Positions 37,263-46,963 of a stretch of 52,335 nt of DNA are shown here, in pieces (the first letter of the stretch is position 1; each line of letters begins with the position of its first letter). Below the pieces are notes generated by a model that was given only the letters and a program-made list of their open reading frames with translations, made no database searches and was not told the DNA's origin. Position numbers and translations under genes: made by a program. This DNA comes from Silvanigrellales bacterium (GTDB taxonomy: Bacteria > Bdellovibrionota_B > Oligoflexia > Silvanigrellales > Silvanigrellaceae): the NCBI GenBank assembly GCA_020247005.1, contig JADCJN010000134.1:1-52335 (forward strand), given 5' to 3'.

Positions 37263-39782
37263 ATGGCGAACCAAGTGAACCTCATGACGCCCGAAATGGT
37301 CGTCGACATCTCGACGGAACTCAGCATCCCTGCACGTCAGGTCGAGGCGACCCTCAAACTCCTCCTCGACGACTGCACCATTCCTTTCATTGCGCGTTAC
37401 CGCAAAGAAGCGACAGGCGCACTCGACGAAGTCCAGGTGCGCGATATTCGCGACAAGTTCGAATACATCTTCGCCCTTGGCGAACGCAAAGAAGCCATCC
37501 TCAAGTCGATTGAGGAGCAGGGCAAGCTCACTCCAGAGCTCAAAGCGCGCATTCAAGCGTGCAAGGTGAAGTCGGTTCTGGAAGACCTCTACCTTCCCTT
37601 CAAGCCCAAAAAGCGCACGCGAGGCATGATAGCCCGTGAGCGTGGTTTGGAGCCGCTGGCTCTTGAAATTATGGCGCAGAGCCCCGACCTCGAAGACCTC
37701 GCCGCCGCCGCACTGCCCTACGTTGGCAAGCATGACGACGTGAAGACGCTCGAAATCGCATTGCAAGGCGCACGCGACTACATTGCCGAAGTCGTGTCGG
37801 AAATGGCTGAAGTGCGGGGCGAAATTCGGACCTGGCTCTTTGAAAACGCGCAATTCAAGTCGGAAGCCAAAGAAGAATTCAAGGAAAAGAAAACCAAGTT
37901 CAACAACTACTATGCCTTTGCCGAACCCGTGCGCACCATCGCGTCGCACCGGCTCATGGCCTTGCGTCGCGGTGAAAAAGAAGACGTGTTGAAAGTCTCG
38001 CTGGAATTCGACGAGAGCTTTCCTTTGGCCATGATAGAGCGTCGCCTTTTGCAGCCCCAAGCGAAACCCGCGGTGAAGGCTTTCCTTCTTGACTGCGTGA
38101 AGGACGCGTTCTCACGTCTTGTTGGTCCCGGCCTTGAAACAGAACTCCGCCTGGAAACAAAAAACCGCGCGGAAGACGAGGCTTTTTCGGTGTTCGCAAA
38201 GAATCTCCGGAATCTTCTTCTTCTTCCTCCCATCCCTAAAAAAATCGTGTTGGGTGTCGACCCCGGCCTCCGCACGGGAAGCAAGCTTGTTGTGGTGGAC
38301 GCCACCGGCAAGCTGCTTGAGCACACCACCATTTTTCCTGACCACGGCGCCGAGGCCTCTCACCCGAAGAACCGCACGGCGGCCGACAAAATTCTGGAAT
38401 TCATTTTGAAACACAAAGTTGAGTACGTGAGCATCGGCAACGGCACGGCTGGTCGTGAAATGGAAGACTTTGTGGAGAAGGTCCTGGCCACGCGAAAAGA
38501 ACTTCCCGTGAAGACACTCATTGTCAACGAGGCCGGCGCAAGCGTGTACTCCGCCAGCGACGTGGCCCGCGACGAGTTTCCCGACCTAGACCTCACCTAC
38601 CGTGGAGCTGTGAGCATCGCCAGACGCCTTCAAGACCCGTTGGCCGAACTCGTGAAAATTGAGCCCAAAAGCATTGGCGTAGGCCAATACCAACACGACG
38701 TGAACCAAAGCAAACTCAAGAAGTCGCTTGAGGAGGTTGTGGAAAGCTGCGTGAACTATGTGGGCGTAAATCTCAACACGGCAAGCCCGTCGCTGCTTGG
38801 TTACGTTGCGGGCATCGGACCCACGCTTGCCAAGAATATTGTGAAACACCGTGAGGCAACGGGCGAGTTCAATGACCGCAACAAACTTTTCGAAGTCATT
38901 GGCTTTGGCCCGAAAGCCTTCGAACAGGCGGCTGGCTTTCTGCGCATCCCCGAAAGCGTCAATCCGCTCGACAACACCGCCGTGCACCCCGAAGCCTACC
39001 GGACGGTGGAACGCATCGCCTCCGACTTGGGGCTCGACGTCGCACACCTTGTGGGGAACAAGGAAGTCGTTCAAAAAGTCGACCTTGCGAAATATGTGAC
39101 CGAAGACGTGGGTCTCATGACCCTTCAAGACATCGTGAAAGAGCTTTTGAAGCCTGGACGCGACCCCCGCGAGGAAGGCGCCAAGCACTCGTACAACCGC
39201 GAGGTGCGCGACTTCGCTCAACTTCAAGAAGGCCAGGTCCTTACTGGCACGGTGACGAACGTCACCAACTTCGGCGCCTTTGTGGACATCGGCGTGCACC
39301 AAGACGGCCTTGTGCACATCAGTGAGTTGTCGACCAAGTTCATTAAAGACCCTTCGGAAGCCGTGAGCGTGGGCGACCAGGTGAAAGTGAAAGTCATTGG
39401 CGTCGACAAAGAGCGCAAGCGCATTTCGCTTTCCAAGCGCGCCTGCGAAGAAAACGTGGGTGGTGCCACAGGGCGCCCTGCGGGGCAGGCCGTGGGTGGC
39501 GCAGGGCAAAACGCAGGTGCACGCACGAGTGCCTTGGGGGCTCGCACGGGTGCGCAGGCCCACAGCGGTGCAGGTCGTGGAGCCGGTGCTCAAGGTCACT
39601 CGGGTGGACACGGCGCAGGGCAAGGCCGCGGCCCCTCCCGCGGAGGCGACCGTGGAGATCGGGGTGGCTTCGGCCAAGACCGCGACTACCGCGAAACAAA
39701 CAAAAAGCAGAAAGACACCGAGCCCGGCAAGTCGTACTCCATGGAAGACCTCCTTGCGAAGTTCAACGCGAACAAAGGCTGA
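37263..39782 (+). CDS. tex: Tex-family RNA-binding transcription accessory protein
   Basis: An 839-residue nucleic-acid-binding protein with the Tex order of domains: helical N-terminal part (LDDCTIPFIARYRKEATGAL, about 36-55), YqgF/RNase H-like core (VLGVDPGLRTGSKLVVVD), helix-hairpin-helix (LNTASPSLLGYVAGIG) and C-terminal S1 domain (VLTGTVTNVTNFGAFVDIG). After the S1 domain comes an unusual Gly/Ala/His/Arg-rich tail of about 85 residues with RGG-like repeats, then a conserved-looking end (YSMEDLLAKFNANKG). The frame is open from 36936; ATG 37263 is the family start. A 259-base gap separates it from ndk, without an obvious terminator. Confidence 0.95.
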   Translation: MANQVNLMTPEMVVDISTELSIPARQVEATLKLLLDDCTIPFIARYRKEATGALDEVQVRDIRDKFEYIFALGERKEAILKSIEEQGKLTPELKARIQACKVKSVLEDLYLPFKPKKRTRGMIARERGLEPLALEIMAQSPDLEDLAAAALPYVGKHDDVKTLEIALQGARDYIAEVVSEMAEVRGEIRTWLFENAQFKSEAKEEFKEKKTKFNNYYAFAEPVRTIASHRLMALRRGEKEDVLKVSLEFDESFPLAMIERRLLQPQAKPAVKAFLLDCVKDAFSRLVGPGLETELRLETKNRAEDEAFSVFAKNLRNLLLLPPIPKKIVLGVDPGLRTGSKLVVVDATGKLLEHTTIFPDHGAEASHPKNRTAADKILEFILKHKVEYVSIGNGTAGREMEDFVEKVLATRKELPVKTLIVNEAGASVYSASDVARDEFPDLDLTYRGAVSIARRLQDPLAELVKIEPKSIGVGQYQHDVNQSKLKKSLEEVVESCVNYVGVNLNTASPSLLGYVAGIGPTLAKNIVKHREATGEFNDRNKLFEVIGFGPKAFEQAAGFLRIPESVNPLDNTAVHPEAYRTVERIASDLGLDVAHLVGNKEVVQKVDLAKYVTEDVGLMTLQDIVKELLKPGRDPREEGAKHSYNREVRDFAQLQEGQVLTGTVTNVTNFGAFVDIGVHQDGLVHISELSTKFIKDPSEAVSVGDQVKVKVIGVDKERKRISLSKRACEENVGGATGRPAGQAVGGAGQNAGARTSALGARTGAQAHSGAGRGAGAQGHSGGHGAGQGRGPSRGGDRGDRGGFGQDRDYRETNKKQKDTEPGKSYSMEDLLAKFNANKG

Positions 39783-39843
39783 GGCACACTGACCTTTGCG
39801 GCGGCAGGTTTCCTTTCACCCAGAACTTAATGGAATCGGCGAC

Positions 39844-40710
39844 ATGAAAACTTCAGTTGGCATTATTGGGGGTTCGGGCCTCTACGACATGGAAGGCCTT
39901 ACGAACGTTCAAGAGCGGCGTCTTGAAACACCGTTTGGCAGCCCCAGCGACGTTGTTGTCACAGGCGAATTGGCAGGCAAGCCCGTGGCTTTTTTGCCTC
40001 GGCATGGGCGTGGGCACCGTTTTCTTCCAACGGAAGTCAATTACAGGGCAAACATCTATGCCCTGAAATCGCTTGGCGTCACGCATATTGTGAGCGTCAG
40101 CGCCGTGGGCAGCCTGCAGGAGCGCCATGCGCCCGGAGGCGTCGTCATTCCCACACAAATTCTCGACCGAACAAATGGCGCACGCGAACGCACCTTTTTC
40201 GGCAAGGGCGTTGTGGGCCATGTGAGCCTTGCGGATCCGTATTGTCCGGAACTCCAGGCCGTTGTTCACAAAGCCGCCCTCAAAGAGATTCCCTCGACAA
40301 CCCTCGGGGGCACGTATGTGTGCGTGGAAGGCCCGCGCTTTTCCTCGCGCGCAGAAAGCCACAGCTTCCGTGCCCTAGAAGCCGACATTATTGGCATGAC
40401 AGCCATGCCCGAAGCCATTTTGGCTCGTGAGGCGGAACTCCCCTACACGACTCTGGCCTTCGTCACCGACTACGACTGCTGGAAGGAGTCGGAAGACGCG
40501 GTGAGTGTGGAGGCCGTTCTTGCCGTGCTCAAGAAAAACGTGGATGCCTCAAAGCGCATTGTGCGTGGCGTTGTGGAAGCGCTCCCGGCGGAAGTCAAAT
40601 CGAATCCGATCTACGAAGCTGCCAAATTCGCCATCATGACTCCCAAAGAGCTCATTCCGCACGAAACGAAACGGGCGCTCGATCTCCTCTATGGCAAGTA
40701 CTGGCGCTAA
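39844..40710 (+). CDS. mtnP: S-methyl-5'-thioadenosine phosphorylase
   Basis: A 288-residue nucleoside phosphorylase that splits methylthioadenosine into adenine and methylthioribose-1-phosphate. It has GIIGGSGLYDM at the N-terminus, FLPRHGRGH, YVCVEGPRFSSRAES and MTAMPEAILAREAELPY, all typical of the MTAP class. ATG 39844 gives the canonical start; the frame is open from 39796. It sits 61 bases after tex and four bases before the glyoxalase II gene. Confidence 0.95.
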   Translation: MKTSVGIIGGSGLYDMEGLTNVQERRLETPFGSPSDVVVTGELAGKPVAFLPRHGRGHRFLPTEVNYRANIYALKSLGVTHIVSVSAVGSLQERHAPGGVVIPTQILDRTNGARERTFFGKGVVGHVSLADPYCPELQAVVHKAALKEIPSTTLGGTYVCVEGPRFSSRAESHSFRALEADIIGMTAMPEAILAREAELPYTTLAFVTDYDCWKESEDAVSVEAVLAVLKKNVDASKRIVRGVVEALPAEVKSNPIYEAAKFAIMTPKELIPHETKRALDLLYGKYWR

Positions 40711-40714
40711 CGCG

Positions 40715-41482
40715 ATGGTCACCGTCGAGCTCTTTCCCGCCTTCCAAGACAACTACGTCTTTCTGCTCGTCGACGCATCCGCGCGTGAAGCCGCCGTCGT
40801 CGACCCTGGCGACGCGCTCGGGGTGCTCGGCGCTCTGGAGGCCAAAGAGCTGGCGCTCAAGGAAATCTTCATTACCCACCACCACGCCGACCACGTGGGA
40901 GGGGTGAAACTGTTGAAGGAATGCTTCCCCTCAGCGCGCGTGACCTGCGGTGTTTACGATGCAGAAAGGAAACGCGTTCCCTTCGCGGAACGGCTCGTGC
41001 AGGAAGGCGATGTGGTGACTTTTGGGGGCGAAGACGCGCGCGTGCTCGACGTGCCCGGCCACACAAAAGGTCACATTGCCTACCACTTCGGCACGTTGGG
41101 AATGCTTTTCATAGGCGACACGTTGTTTGGTGCGGGCAGTGGTGGCCTGTTCGAAGGCACGGCTGCGCAAATGCTTGAAAGCCTCAAAAAAATTCGAAAT
41201 TTGCCAAGCGAAACGCTTGTGTTTTGCGCTCACGAGTACACCGAAAAGAATTTGCGGGTTGCTCTGGAACTCAAAGAAGGCAACCCTGCACAACGCGCGC
41301 GCTTCGAAGAAGTCGCGGCCATGCGCGCAGCCGGTGCCCGCACGGTGCCTTTATTGCTCGCCGAAGAAAAAGAAACAAATCCGTTTCTTCGATGGGATGC
41401 GCCTTCCCTGCGCAAAGCCTTGGGCACGGGCGACGATCTTTCCACATTCGCGGCGGTCCGAGCCTTCCGCGATCGCTTCTAA
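40715..41482 (+). CDS. gloB: Hydroxyacylglutathione hydrolase (glyoxalase II)-like metallo-hydrolase
   Basis: A 255-residue metallo-beta-lactamase-fold enzyme with the binuclear zinc motif THHHADHVGG, PGHTKGHI, GDTLFGAGSGGLFEGTA and CAHEYTEKNLRVAL. The last is diagnostic for glyoxalase II, which hydrolyses S-lactoylglutathione. The frame opens at 40691 inside mtnP, but ATG 40715 matches the family start (MVTVELFPAFQDNY). Co-transcribed with mtnP and the following cupin gene. Confidence 0.9.
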   Translation: MVTVELFPAFQDNYVFLLVDASAREAAVVDPGDALGVLGALEAKELALKEIFITHHHADHVGGVKLLKECFPSARVTCGVYDAERKRVPFAERLVQEGDVVTFGGEDARVLDVPGHTKGHIAYHFGTLGMLFIGDTLFGAGSGGLFEGTAAQMLESLKKIRNLPSETLVFCAHEYTEKNLRVALELKEGNPAQRARFEEVAAMRAAGARTVPLLLAEEKETNPFLRWDAPSLRKALGTGDDLSTFAAVRAFRDRF

Positions 41483-41493
41483 GGACATTTGCA

Positions 41494-41874
41494 ATGGCAA
41501 CGCCTACAGTGAACGACGTCAAGATTTTCAAATGGCCCCACAAGGAACCCCCCACGCCCGAAAGCGTGAAAAGGGAGATGGAGCGATTCGGCTTTGGCGT
41601 CTACGACCTCCAAACCATTCCCGGGTGGTTTGAGCGCAGTTCCCATGCGCATGATTACGACGAAATTCGAGGCGTCACGGCGGGCAACACGACGTTTCAC
41701 TTCCAAGGCCTCTTGCCCCTCACCCTGGAACCTGGCGACATTCTCCTCATCCCGGGCGGCATTCCGCACGAAGTCATTTCACACAATGGCAACCCGTTCA
41801 CAGCCTACAAGGGTTCGACGACGGGAGTGCGCAGCGTCACAGAACACGGCGACGGGAAAGGTGCGACGTCGTGA
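41494..41874 (+). CDS. Cupin-domain protein
   Basis: A 126-residue single-domain cupin. Metal-binding motif 1 is in SHAHDYDEIRGVTAG and motif 2 in LEPGDILLIPGGIPHEV. Function is unknown; small cupins can be sugar isomerases, dioxygenases or sensors. ATG 41494 has AAGGA overlapping the stop of the glyoxalase gene. It overlaps the HAD gene by GTGA, implying coupled translation. Confidence 0.8.
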   Translation: MATPTVNDVKIFKWPHKEPPTPESVKREMERFGFGVYDLQTIPGWFERSSHAHDYDEIRGVTAGNTTFHFQGLLPLTLEPGDILLIPGGIPHEVISHNGNPFTAYKGSTTGVRSVTEHGDGKGATS

Positions 41875-42569
41875 ATCCCATTGAACACGCCCGTCAGACT
41901 TTCTTTTTCACGGACCTCGACGGAACCCTGGAAGACAGCCGCGCCGACATGACGGCGGCAGCGCAACGCGTGCGAGTGGCCTTGGGCCTCGTGCAACGCG
42001 AAGACGCCAGCATCACACCCCATGTGAATCGGGGCATGCGAGAGCTCTACCTCACCTGCTTCGACGACTTCCTGGCCTCGTCTGCGGCACGCGGCGCCTC
42101 CTTTGAGGCGGCATTGGAACAGGTCCGTTTGGCATACGAAGCCGATTACCTGGCCCACATCGCCGATGCGACGACGCTTTACCCCGGCATGGCGGAAACC
42201 CTGCAAGGCTTGGCGGCACGCGGTAAGGTCATTGTCATTACGAACAAGCCAGAACACCTGTCGAGGGCGTTGCTCGCCGCGCTGGGAGTCAAAAGCCTCG
42301 TTACCGACGTGATGGGAGGCGATTCTTGTGCGGAAACCAAACCCAGCGCCCTGCCTCTGCGCATTGCCGCACAGCGCCATGGCTACGTGGAAGGACGCGA
42401 CGCGGCCTTTATGATGGGCGACACGGCAGCTGACATGGCCTGCGGCAAAGCCTTCGGTGCCCAAACGATTTGGTGCGCCTACGGGTATCTGGAGGCTGCT
42501 CCCGAACCAACGCCCAACTTCACCGCGCGGACGGCGGCCGACATTGTTTCGATTGTTGAGAGAAGATGA
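41871..42569 (+). CDS. HAD-superfamily phosphatase (phosphoglycolate-phosphatase-like)
   Basis: A 232-residue haloacid-dehalogenase hydrolase. It has nucleophile and acid/base Asp15/Asp17 in FTDLDGTLEDS, ITNKPEHLSRALL around the conserved Thr/Lys region, and FMMGDTAADMACGKAFG for the metal-binding Asp. The helical cap lies between, as in Gph-type enzymes. The substrate is uncertain. GTG start at 41871 overlaps the cupin stop, and the flippase gene follows after 9 bases. Confidence 0.85.
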   Translation: MNPIEHARQTFFFTDLDGTLEDSRADMTAAAQRVRVALGLVQREDASITPHVNRGMRELYLTCFDDFLASSAARGASFEAALEQVRLAYEADYLAHIADATTLYPGMAETLQGLAARGKVIVITNKPEHLSRALLAALGVKSLVTDVMGGDSCAETKPSALPLRIAAQRHGYVEGRDAAFMMGDTAADMACGKAFGAQTIWCAYGYLEAAPEPTPNFTARTAADIVSIVERR

Positions 42570-42578
42570 GCGCACATT

Positions 42579-44081
42579 GTGAGTGAACGGATCAAACCTT
42601 GGTCCTTAAAGAAAAACATCGCGTGGGTGGTGCTCGGTGAAGGCATCAACCGGGTGCTGCCCCTGCTTGTTCTCTCGCATGCCATTCGAAACCTGGGCTC
42701 GAACGCCTTTGGCCATGCACAGTTCGTATTGAACGTCATTGAAACAGCGATCCCATTTGTCGTTTTTGGTTACACCTACACAGGCGTCATAGACTCGGTA
42801 GAGACCAAAACAGAAACCGACGCGTCGCGCGCTGAAACCTTCCTGCGGCTTTGCATTCTGCGCGCCATGAACGCTGTCGTTGCCATCACAGTTGGTGCGG
42901 TCGTTCTTTTTTCCGTGCCAAGTTATCGTGAAGCCTGGTTGCCGTTCCTAGCGTTTTCCCCGCTTCTTCTGCTCACCGCATTTGATGCCACCTACCTGTT
43001 CCTTGCCGAAAAACAAACCGGGCGACTCACACGCGCCACGGCTTCGGCGAAAATCGTCTTCCTTCTTGGCGTGTTCATTTTTGTCCAAGAACCCGATCAC
43101 AAATGGCGATTCGTCTTATGCATGTTGGGCGTGAACGCGGCCACTCTATTGTATGGGATTGTGACGCTTGCCCCGAACCTTTTTCCGCGCGAAAGAAACA
43201 AGCTCAAAGCCATCGTTTCAAATTCCATGCGATTTCATGTGCTACGCGATCGTGTTTGGAACGCGGTTCCTTTTGCCGCCGCTCTTGTTATCCTTCCCTT
43301 CTTCGAAAGAGGCGACGTCTTCGCCATGGAGCGCCTAGAGACAGGTGAGGTGTCAGGGACTTATCAAGCTTTTGCCAAGCTTGCGCAAAGCGTTGTGGGA
43401 GTGGCTTCTGCCGTGCTCCTTCCCTTTTTTTCGGAATTCGCAAACGAAACGTCTCTTTCACGCATCAAAGACCTCCTTCACGTCACACTCGTCGGATCCA
43501 CCACTCTTGCCAGTGCCGCTTTTCTTGTCGCCGTTTTTTTTGACGTCGAACTTGGCTCTTACTTTCTGGGGCATCCCTCAACGCTTGGGAAGGGCGTTTT
43601 GCAGACGCTCTTTCTTTCTCTTTTGCCAACCATGCTCATTTACATCCTTGGTTTTCAGATCCTCATGCTGAAGAAGAAACAATTTCTGCTCGCAAGTCTT
43701 CTTGCGGTCGGCTTCTTGATTCCAACAGGATTGACTTTTTTCACACCAACGTTCGGCGCAAAAGATGCCTTTTCATTGGCTCTTCTTTTCTTGGTTGCCA
43801 AAGTCTCGATTTCCTTCGCGGTGAGCGCTTGCGCAGTGAACGCCCTCCCGCAAGGTGCACGGCCCCACGTTCGATTTTACGGTTTCCTGAGCTTTCTTGT
43901 CGCGTGGTGTGGTTTGGCTTGGTTTTCGCGATTCTCTTTCCTTGAGCCGACCAACGCGTTATGGGTCTTGAAGAGGGTGGCATTGGGAGGTGCGTTTCTT
44001 TTTGGACTCGGCATTTGCACGGGTTTCTTTTCGCATTCCCTCGGGCTGTTTAAATTCTTACCCCGACCGAGGTTCCGTTGA
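42579..44081 (+). CDS. Wzx-type polysaccharide flippase (MOP superfamily)
   Basis: A 500-residue protein with about 12-14 membrane helices and the N-terminal pattern SLKKNIAWVVLGEGINRVLPL that resembles the start of O-antigen/capsule flippases. Expected to move lipid-linked oligosaccharides across the inner membrane. It starts at GTG 42579 and overlaps the next glycosyltransferase by four bases (TTGA). It opens a surface-glycan cassette. Confidence 0.8.
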   Translation: MSERIKPWSLKKNIAWVVLGEGINRVLPLLVLSHAIRNLGSNAFGHAQFVLNVIETAIPFVVFGYTYTGVIDSVETKTETDASRAETFLRLCILRAMNAVVAITVGAVVLFSVPSYREAWLPFLAFSPLLLLTAFDATYLFLAEKQTGRLTRATASAKIVFLLGVFIFVQEPDHKWRFVLCMLGVNAATLLYGIVTLAPNLFPRERNKLKAIVSNSMRFHVLRDRVWNAVPFAAALVILPFFERGDVFAMERLETGEVSGTYQAFAKLAQSVVGVASAVLLPFFSEFANETSLSRIKDLLHVTLVGSTTLASAAFLVAVFFDVELGSYFLGHPSTLGKGVLQTLFLSLLPTMLIYILGFQILMLKKKQFLLASLLAVGFLIPTGLTFFTPTFGAKDAFSLALLFLVAKVSISFAVSACAVNALPQGARPHVRFYGFLSFLVAWCGLAWFSRFSFLEPTNALWVLKRVALGGAFLFGLGICTGFFSHSLGLFKFLPRPRFR

Positions 44082-45067
44082 CGAATCAGGGTTCTCAGAA
44101 CAAATTGATGCGTGTTTTGACGTTCAACCATCACGAACCCTTTCTTGTGGCCATGGCGGAACTCCCCGCGCACTTCGATGTCGTTATTGAACGCAAGGGC
44201 CTCTCGCTCGCTTGGAACGCAAGTGCTCGCTCGGTGCCTTCAAATTTTGAGCTCGTCGATTTCAAAACAGCTCAATATCGACTGAATAAAGGGAACTACG
44301 ACGTCGTCATCTCGCACACGGTGAAAAATCTCGTGTGGATGTTTCCCTACTTCAACGTCAGGCACATTTTCGTTGCCCACATTCCTCTCTTTGCAGACAC
44401 TCTCCGCAAAGCGTTTTTTTCAGCTCTGAAGCGACTTGTGTTTCGTGCGTTCAAGCTCACCCACAATGCGACCTTTGTCGCGGTCAGCGAATGGAAACGA
44501 GACTCTTGGGCGCAAAATGGCTACGTGACGCCCTTTTTTCCGGTCCCTTTCCCTCAAAACTTCGTCGCCACTCAGCCTTCTTCTGAACTCATGACAGCCG
44601 TCGTAGGAAACGCGATTGTTCAACGTGGAGAGGAATTGGGTTTCTCGCTCATCCAAGCTGTTTCTGCGAAAACTCCGCTCCGCATTATTGGGAACAATCC
44701 TGACTTAGCTGGTGCCACCGTGCCCAAAGACTTTCCTCACTTCGTGAAGCTCTTTTCCGAATGCTCCATTTATTTGTATACTGTCAGACGTCCTTTTGGC
44801 GACGGATACAACACGTCTATGCTCGAAGCGATGCTCTTGGGCATGCCCATCGTGTCGGTTCCCAATCCGAGCTCTCCATTGCGCCACAACGAAAATGGAC
44901 TCATCGGGAACACCGTCGAAGAGATTGTTGGTCACATCGAAACGTTGCGGAAAAATTCAGACTTGCGTGAGAAGCTCGGCGCTGCGGCCAGAAAGACGGT
45001 TGAGGAACGCTTTTCGAAAACATCTTTTCTGAGCGCTTGGAAAAAGGCATTGGGAATTCATGACTGA
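44078..45067 (+). CDS. GT4-like (GT-B fold) glycosyltransferase
   Basis: A 329-residue cytoplasmic transferase. The C-terminal half has PFGDGYNTSMLEAMLLGMPIVSV, the donor-binding region of family 4 enzymes, followed by NGLIGNTVEEIVGHI. The N-terminal acceptor domain is short and less conserved. TTG 44078 has GAGG five bases upstream and overlaps the flippase stop; ATG 44108 is an alternative. It overlaps the next gene by eight bases. Confidence 0.78.
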   Translation: MTNQGSQNKLMRVLTFNHHEPFLVAMAELPAHFDVVIERKGLSLAWNASARSVPSNFELVDFKTAQYRLNKGNYDVVISHTVKNLVWMFPYFNVRHIFVAHIPLFADTLRKAFFSALKRLVFRAFKLTHNATFVAVSEWKRDSWAQNGYVTPFFPVPFPQNFVATQPSSELMTAVVGNAIVQRGEELGFSLIQAVSAKTPLRIIGNNPDLAGATVPKDFPHFVKLFSECSIYLYTVRRPFGDGYNTSMLEAMLLGMPIVSVPNPSSPLRHNENGLIGNTVEEIVGHIETLRKNSDLREKLGAAARKTVEERFSKTSFLSAWKKALGIHD

Positions 45068-46010
45068 AGTCATTGTGCTCATGGCAACTTTCCAAGGCGA
45101 AAAACACCTTCGTGAACAACTTGACAGCATCTTGAAGCAGACGCGGATTCCTGATCGTATTTTGGCACGAGACGATGGTTCTTACGACGAGACGCGAAAT
45201 ATTCTTATGGAATACGCGTCGGCTCGTCCTGGGCTTTTTGAAGTGATGCACGGCGAGAACAAGGGATTCGTGGGCAACTTCCTGACACTCGTGGAGGCAG
45301 TGCCTGCAGACGCCAAGTACATTTTCTTTTGCGACCAAGATGACGTCTGGGTACCAGAGAAGATTCAAAGAGGCATCGAGCAACTTTCAGCCATAGAACC
45401 TGCCATGCCGACACTTCTTTTTACGCGTGTCGTCGTCACTGGGCCCACTCTCTTGCCGTCAGGGCTTTCGCCGTTGCACAGTCGCCTCGACTTTGGCCAC
45501 GCACTGGCTGAGAACGCAGTCACAGGATGTGCCATGTGTGCGAACTCTGCTTTGATTTCCAAGTTGAAAGACAACATGCCCGACTCCCGTTGGGTGGTGG
45601 CACACGATTGGTGGCTCTACCTTATGGCGACCGGGTTTGGCTCGGTTCTTTTCGACCCCGTCCCTTCGCTGTTTTATCGGCAACATGGTGGCAACGTTGA
45701 AGGCGCTACCGTGGGCCGAATGAAAACACTTGTGGGGCGAGTGCAAGGAACGTGGACGGGCAAGTGGGCGAGGAAAAGGCCCTGGAACATGCTCTCGCAC
45801 TTTCATTCCCTGTATGCTGACTTACTCCCGAAAAAAAACCGGCTGCTGCTGGAAGACTTTGCGCTCTTCGCCAGAGGGCGATGTGTAGCGATGGCTCTTG
45901 TGGTATGGGGTCGTGTTTGGCGACCGAGCCTCTTCAATCGGGTCGTTCTGCTCGTAGTCATCTTGTTTCGAAAGTCCCCGGCCTTCGGTCCTCGAAAGGA
46001 AGTTTCCTAG
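45060..46010 (+). CDS. Family 2 glycosyltransferase, rhamnosyltransferase-like
   Basis: A 316-residue GT-A fold enzyme: VLMATFQGEKHLREQLDSIL at the N-terminus, ILARDDGSYDETR, and FFCDQDDVWVPEKI, containing the DxD-type metal site (about residues 89-102). Close to rhamnosyltransferase/WcaA-like members. The acceptor is unknown. Starts ATG 45060, overlapping the previous stop; the methyltransferase gene follows after two bases. Confidence 0.85.
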   Translation: MTEVIVLMATFQGEKHLREQLDSILKQTRIPDRILARDDGSYDETRNILMEYASARPGLFEVMHGENKGFVGNFLTLVEAVPADAKYIFFCDQDDVWVPEKIQRGIEQLSAIEPAMPTLLFTRVVVTGPTLLPSGLSPLHSRLDFGHALAENAVTGCAMCANSALISKLKDNMPDSRWVVAHDWWLYLMATGFGSVLFDPVPSLFYRQHGGNVEGATVGRMKTLVGRVQGTWTGKWARKRPWNMLSHFHSLYADLLPKKNRLLLEDFALFARGRCVAMALVVWGRVWRPSLFNRVVLLVVILFRKSPAFGPRKEVS

Positions 46011-46012
46011 GC

Positions 46013-46960
46013 ATGTACACGTCGGCTCTGTTTCATCGCTACCCCGCTGGTCAACCCTTGAGCCTGGAACTGCAGGTTGAAAAAGGCGCACTAGTTTGTC
46101 CTCGAACCCGCGTCCGATTGGTGCTGAACGCAGACAAAACGTGCCTTGTGACAAGCGACGGAAAAACGTCCTACCCTATTGAAAATGGAGTTCCTTTTCT
46201 CGTCGAAGAAAGATCCACAGCAGCAGAGTATGCGGCGGGCTCAAGTCAGATGTTGCAAGAGTACTCGGAATTTGCGAGCCCAAATGCCCTGGCAAGAGCG
46301 AAGATGCTCATTATTCGATTTTTCAATGCGACTTGGCAGTCCAAGGCTTCCATGGCGGCACACGAAAGAACGTTTGCGATACCCGAGGGAGGGTTGTGTC
46401 TTTCGGTCGGCGGGGGTCCCACCCGCACACACCCTCGAGCCGTCAATTTGAACATCGGCCCATTCCCTCACGTCGATGTCGTGGCCGATGCGCACCGGTT
46501 GCCCTACGCCGACGGCAGTGTTGATAGCCTCGTGTGCGAAGACGTGCTCGAACACATTCGAGATCCGCTCCGCGTTGTTCAGGAATTCCATCGCGTTTTA
46601 AAGCCAGGCGCCTCTGTTTATTGCGCCACTCCCTTTCTCATTTCGTACCATGGATATCCGTTCCATTTTCAAAACTTTACCCACCAAGGACATCAGGAGC
46701 TTTTCCGGCTCAGTGGATTTGAGCGGGTGGAAGGAGGCGTCTGCATGGGTGCCTTCACAGCACTCTTGAACCTCGTCGGATTCATGCTTGCCCATTTTTT
46801 GCCAAAAGGAATTCTTCGGCGTTTCGTTTGCCGAAGCTGGACTTTTTTTTCTGGACTTACGAAACCCCTCGACAGGCTGTTTCAACGCACTCCGGCTGCT
46901 GCGGAAACGGCCTATTCCACCTATGTTCTGGCAACAAAGGCTCCTTTGAAAGTGCCGTAA
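46013..46960 (+). CDS. SAM-dependent methyltransferase with Trm112-like N-terminus
   Basis: A 315-residue protein. Residues 20-65 look like the small Trm112-type domain (LVCPRTRVRLV, YPIENGVPFLV) that often precedes class I methyltransferases. The SAM fold then shows LSVGGGPTRTHP, VVADAHRLPYADGSVD and CEDVLEHIRDPLRVV. ATG 46013 is preceded by AAAGGAAG; the open frame to 45881 overlaps the glycosyltransferase. Context suggests it methylates or finishes a surface glycan. Confidence 0.8.
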   Translation: MYTSALFHRYPAGQPLSLELQVEKGALVCPRTRVRLVLNADKTCLVTSDGKTSYPIENGVPFLVEERSTAAEYAAGSSQMLQEYSEFASPNALARAKMLIIRFFNATWQSKASMAAHERTFAIPEGGLCLSVGGGPTRTHPRAVNLNIGPFPHVDVVADAHRLPYADGSVDSLVCEDVLEHIRDPLRVVQEFHRVLKPGASVYCATPFLISYHGYPFHFQNFTHQGHQELFRLSGFERVEGGVCMGAFTALLNLVGFMLAHFLPKGILRRFVCRSWTFFSGLTKPLDRLFQRTPAAAETAYSTYVLATKAPLKVP

Positions 46961-46963
46961 ACG

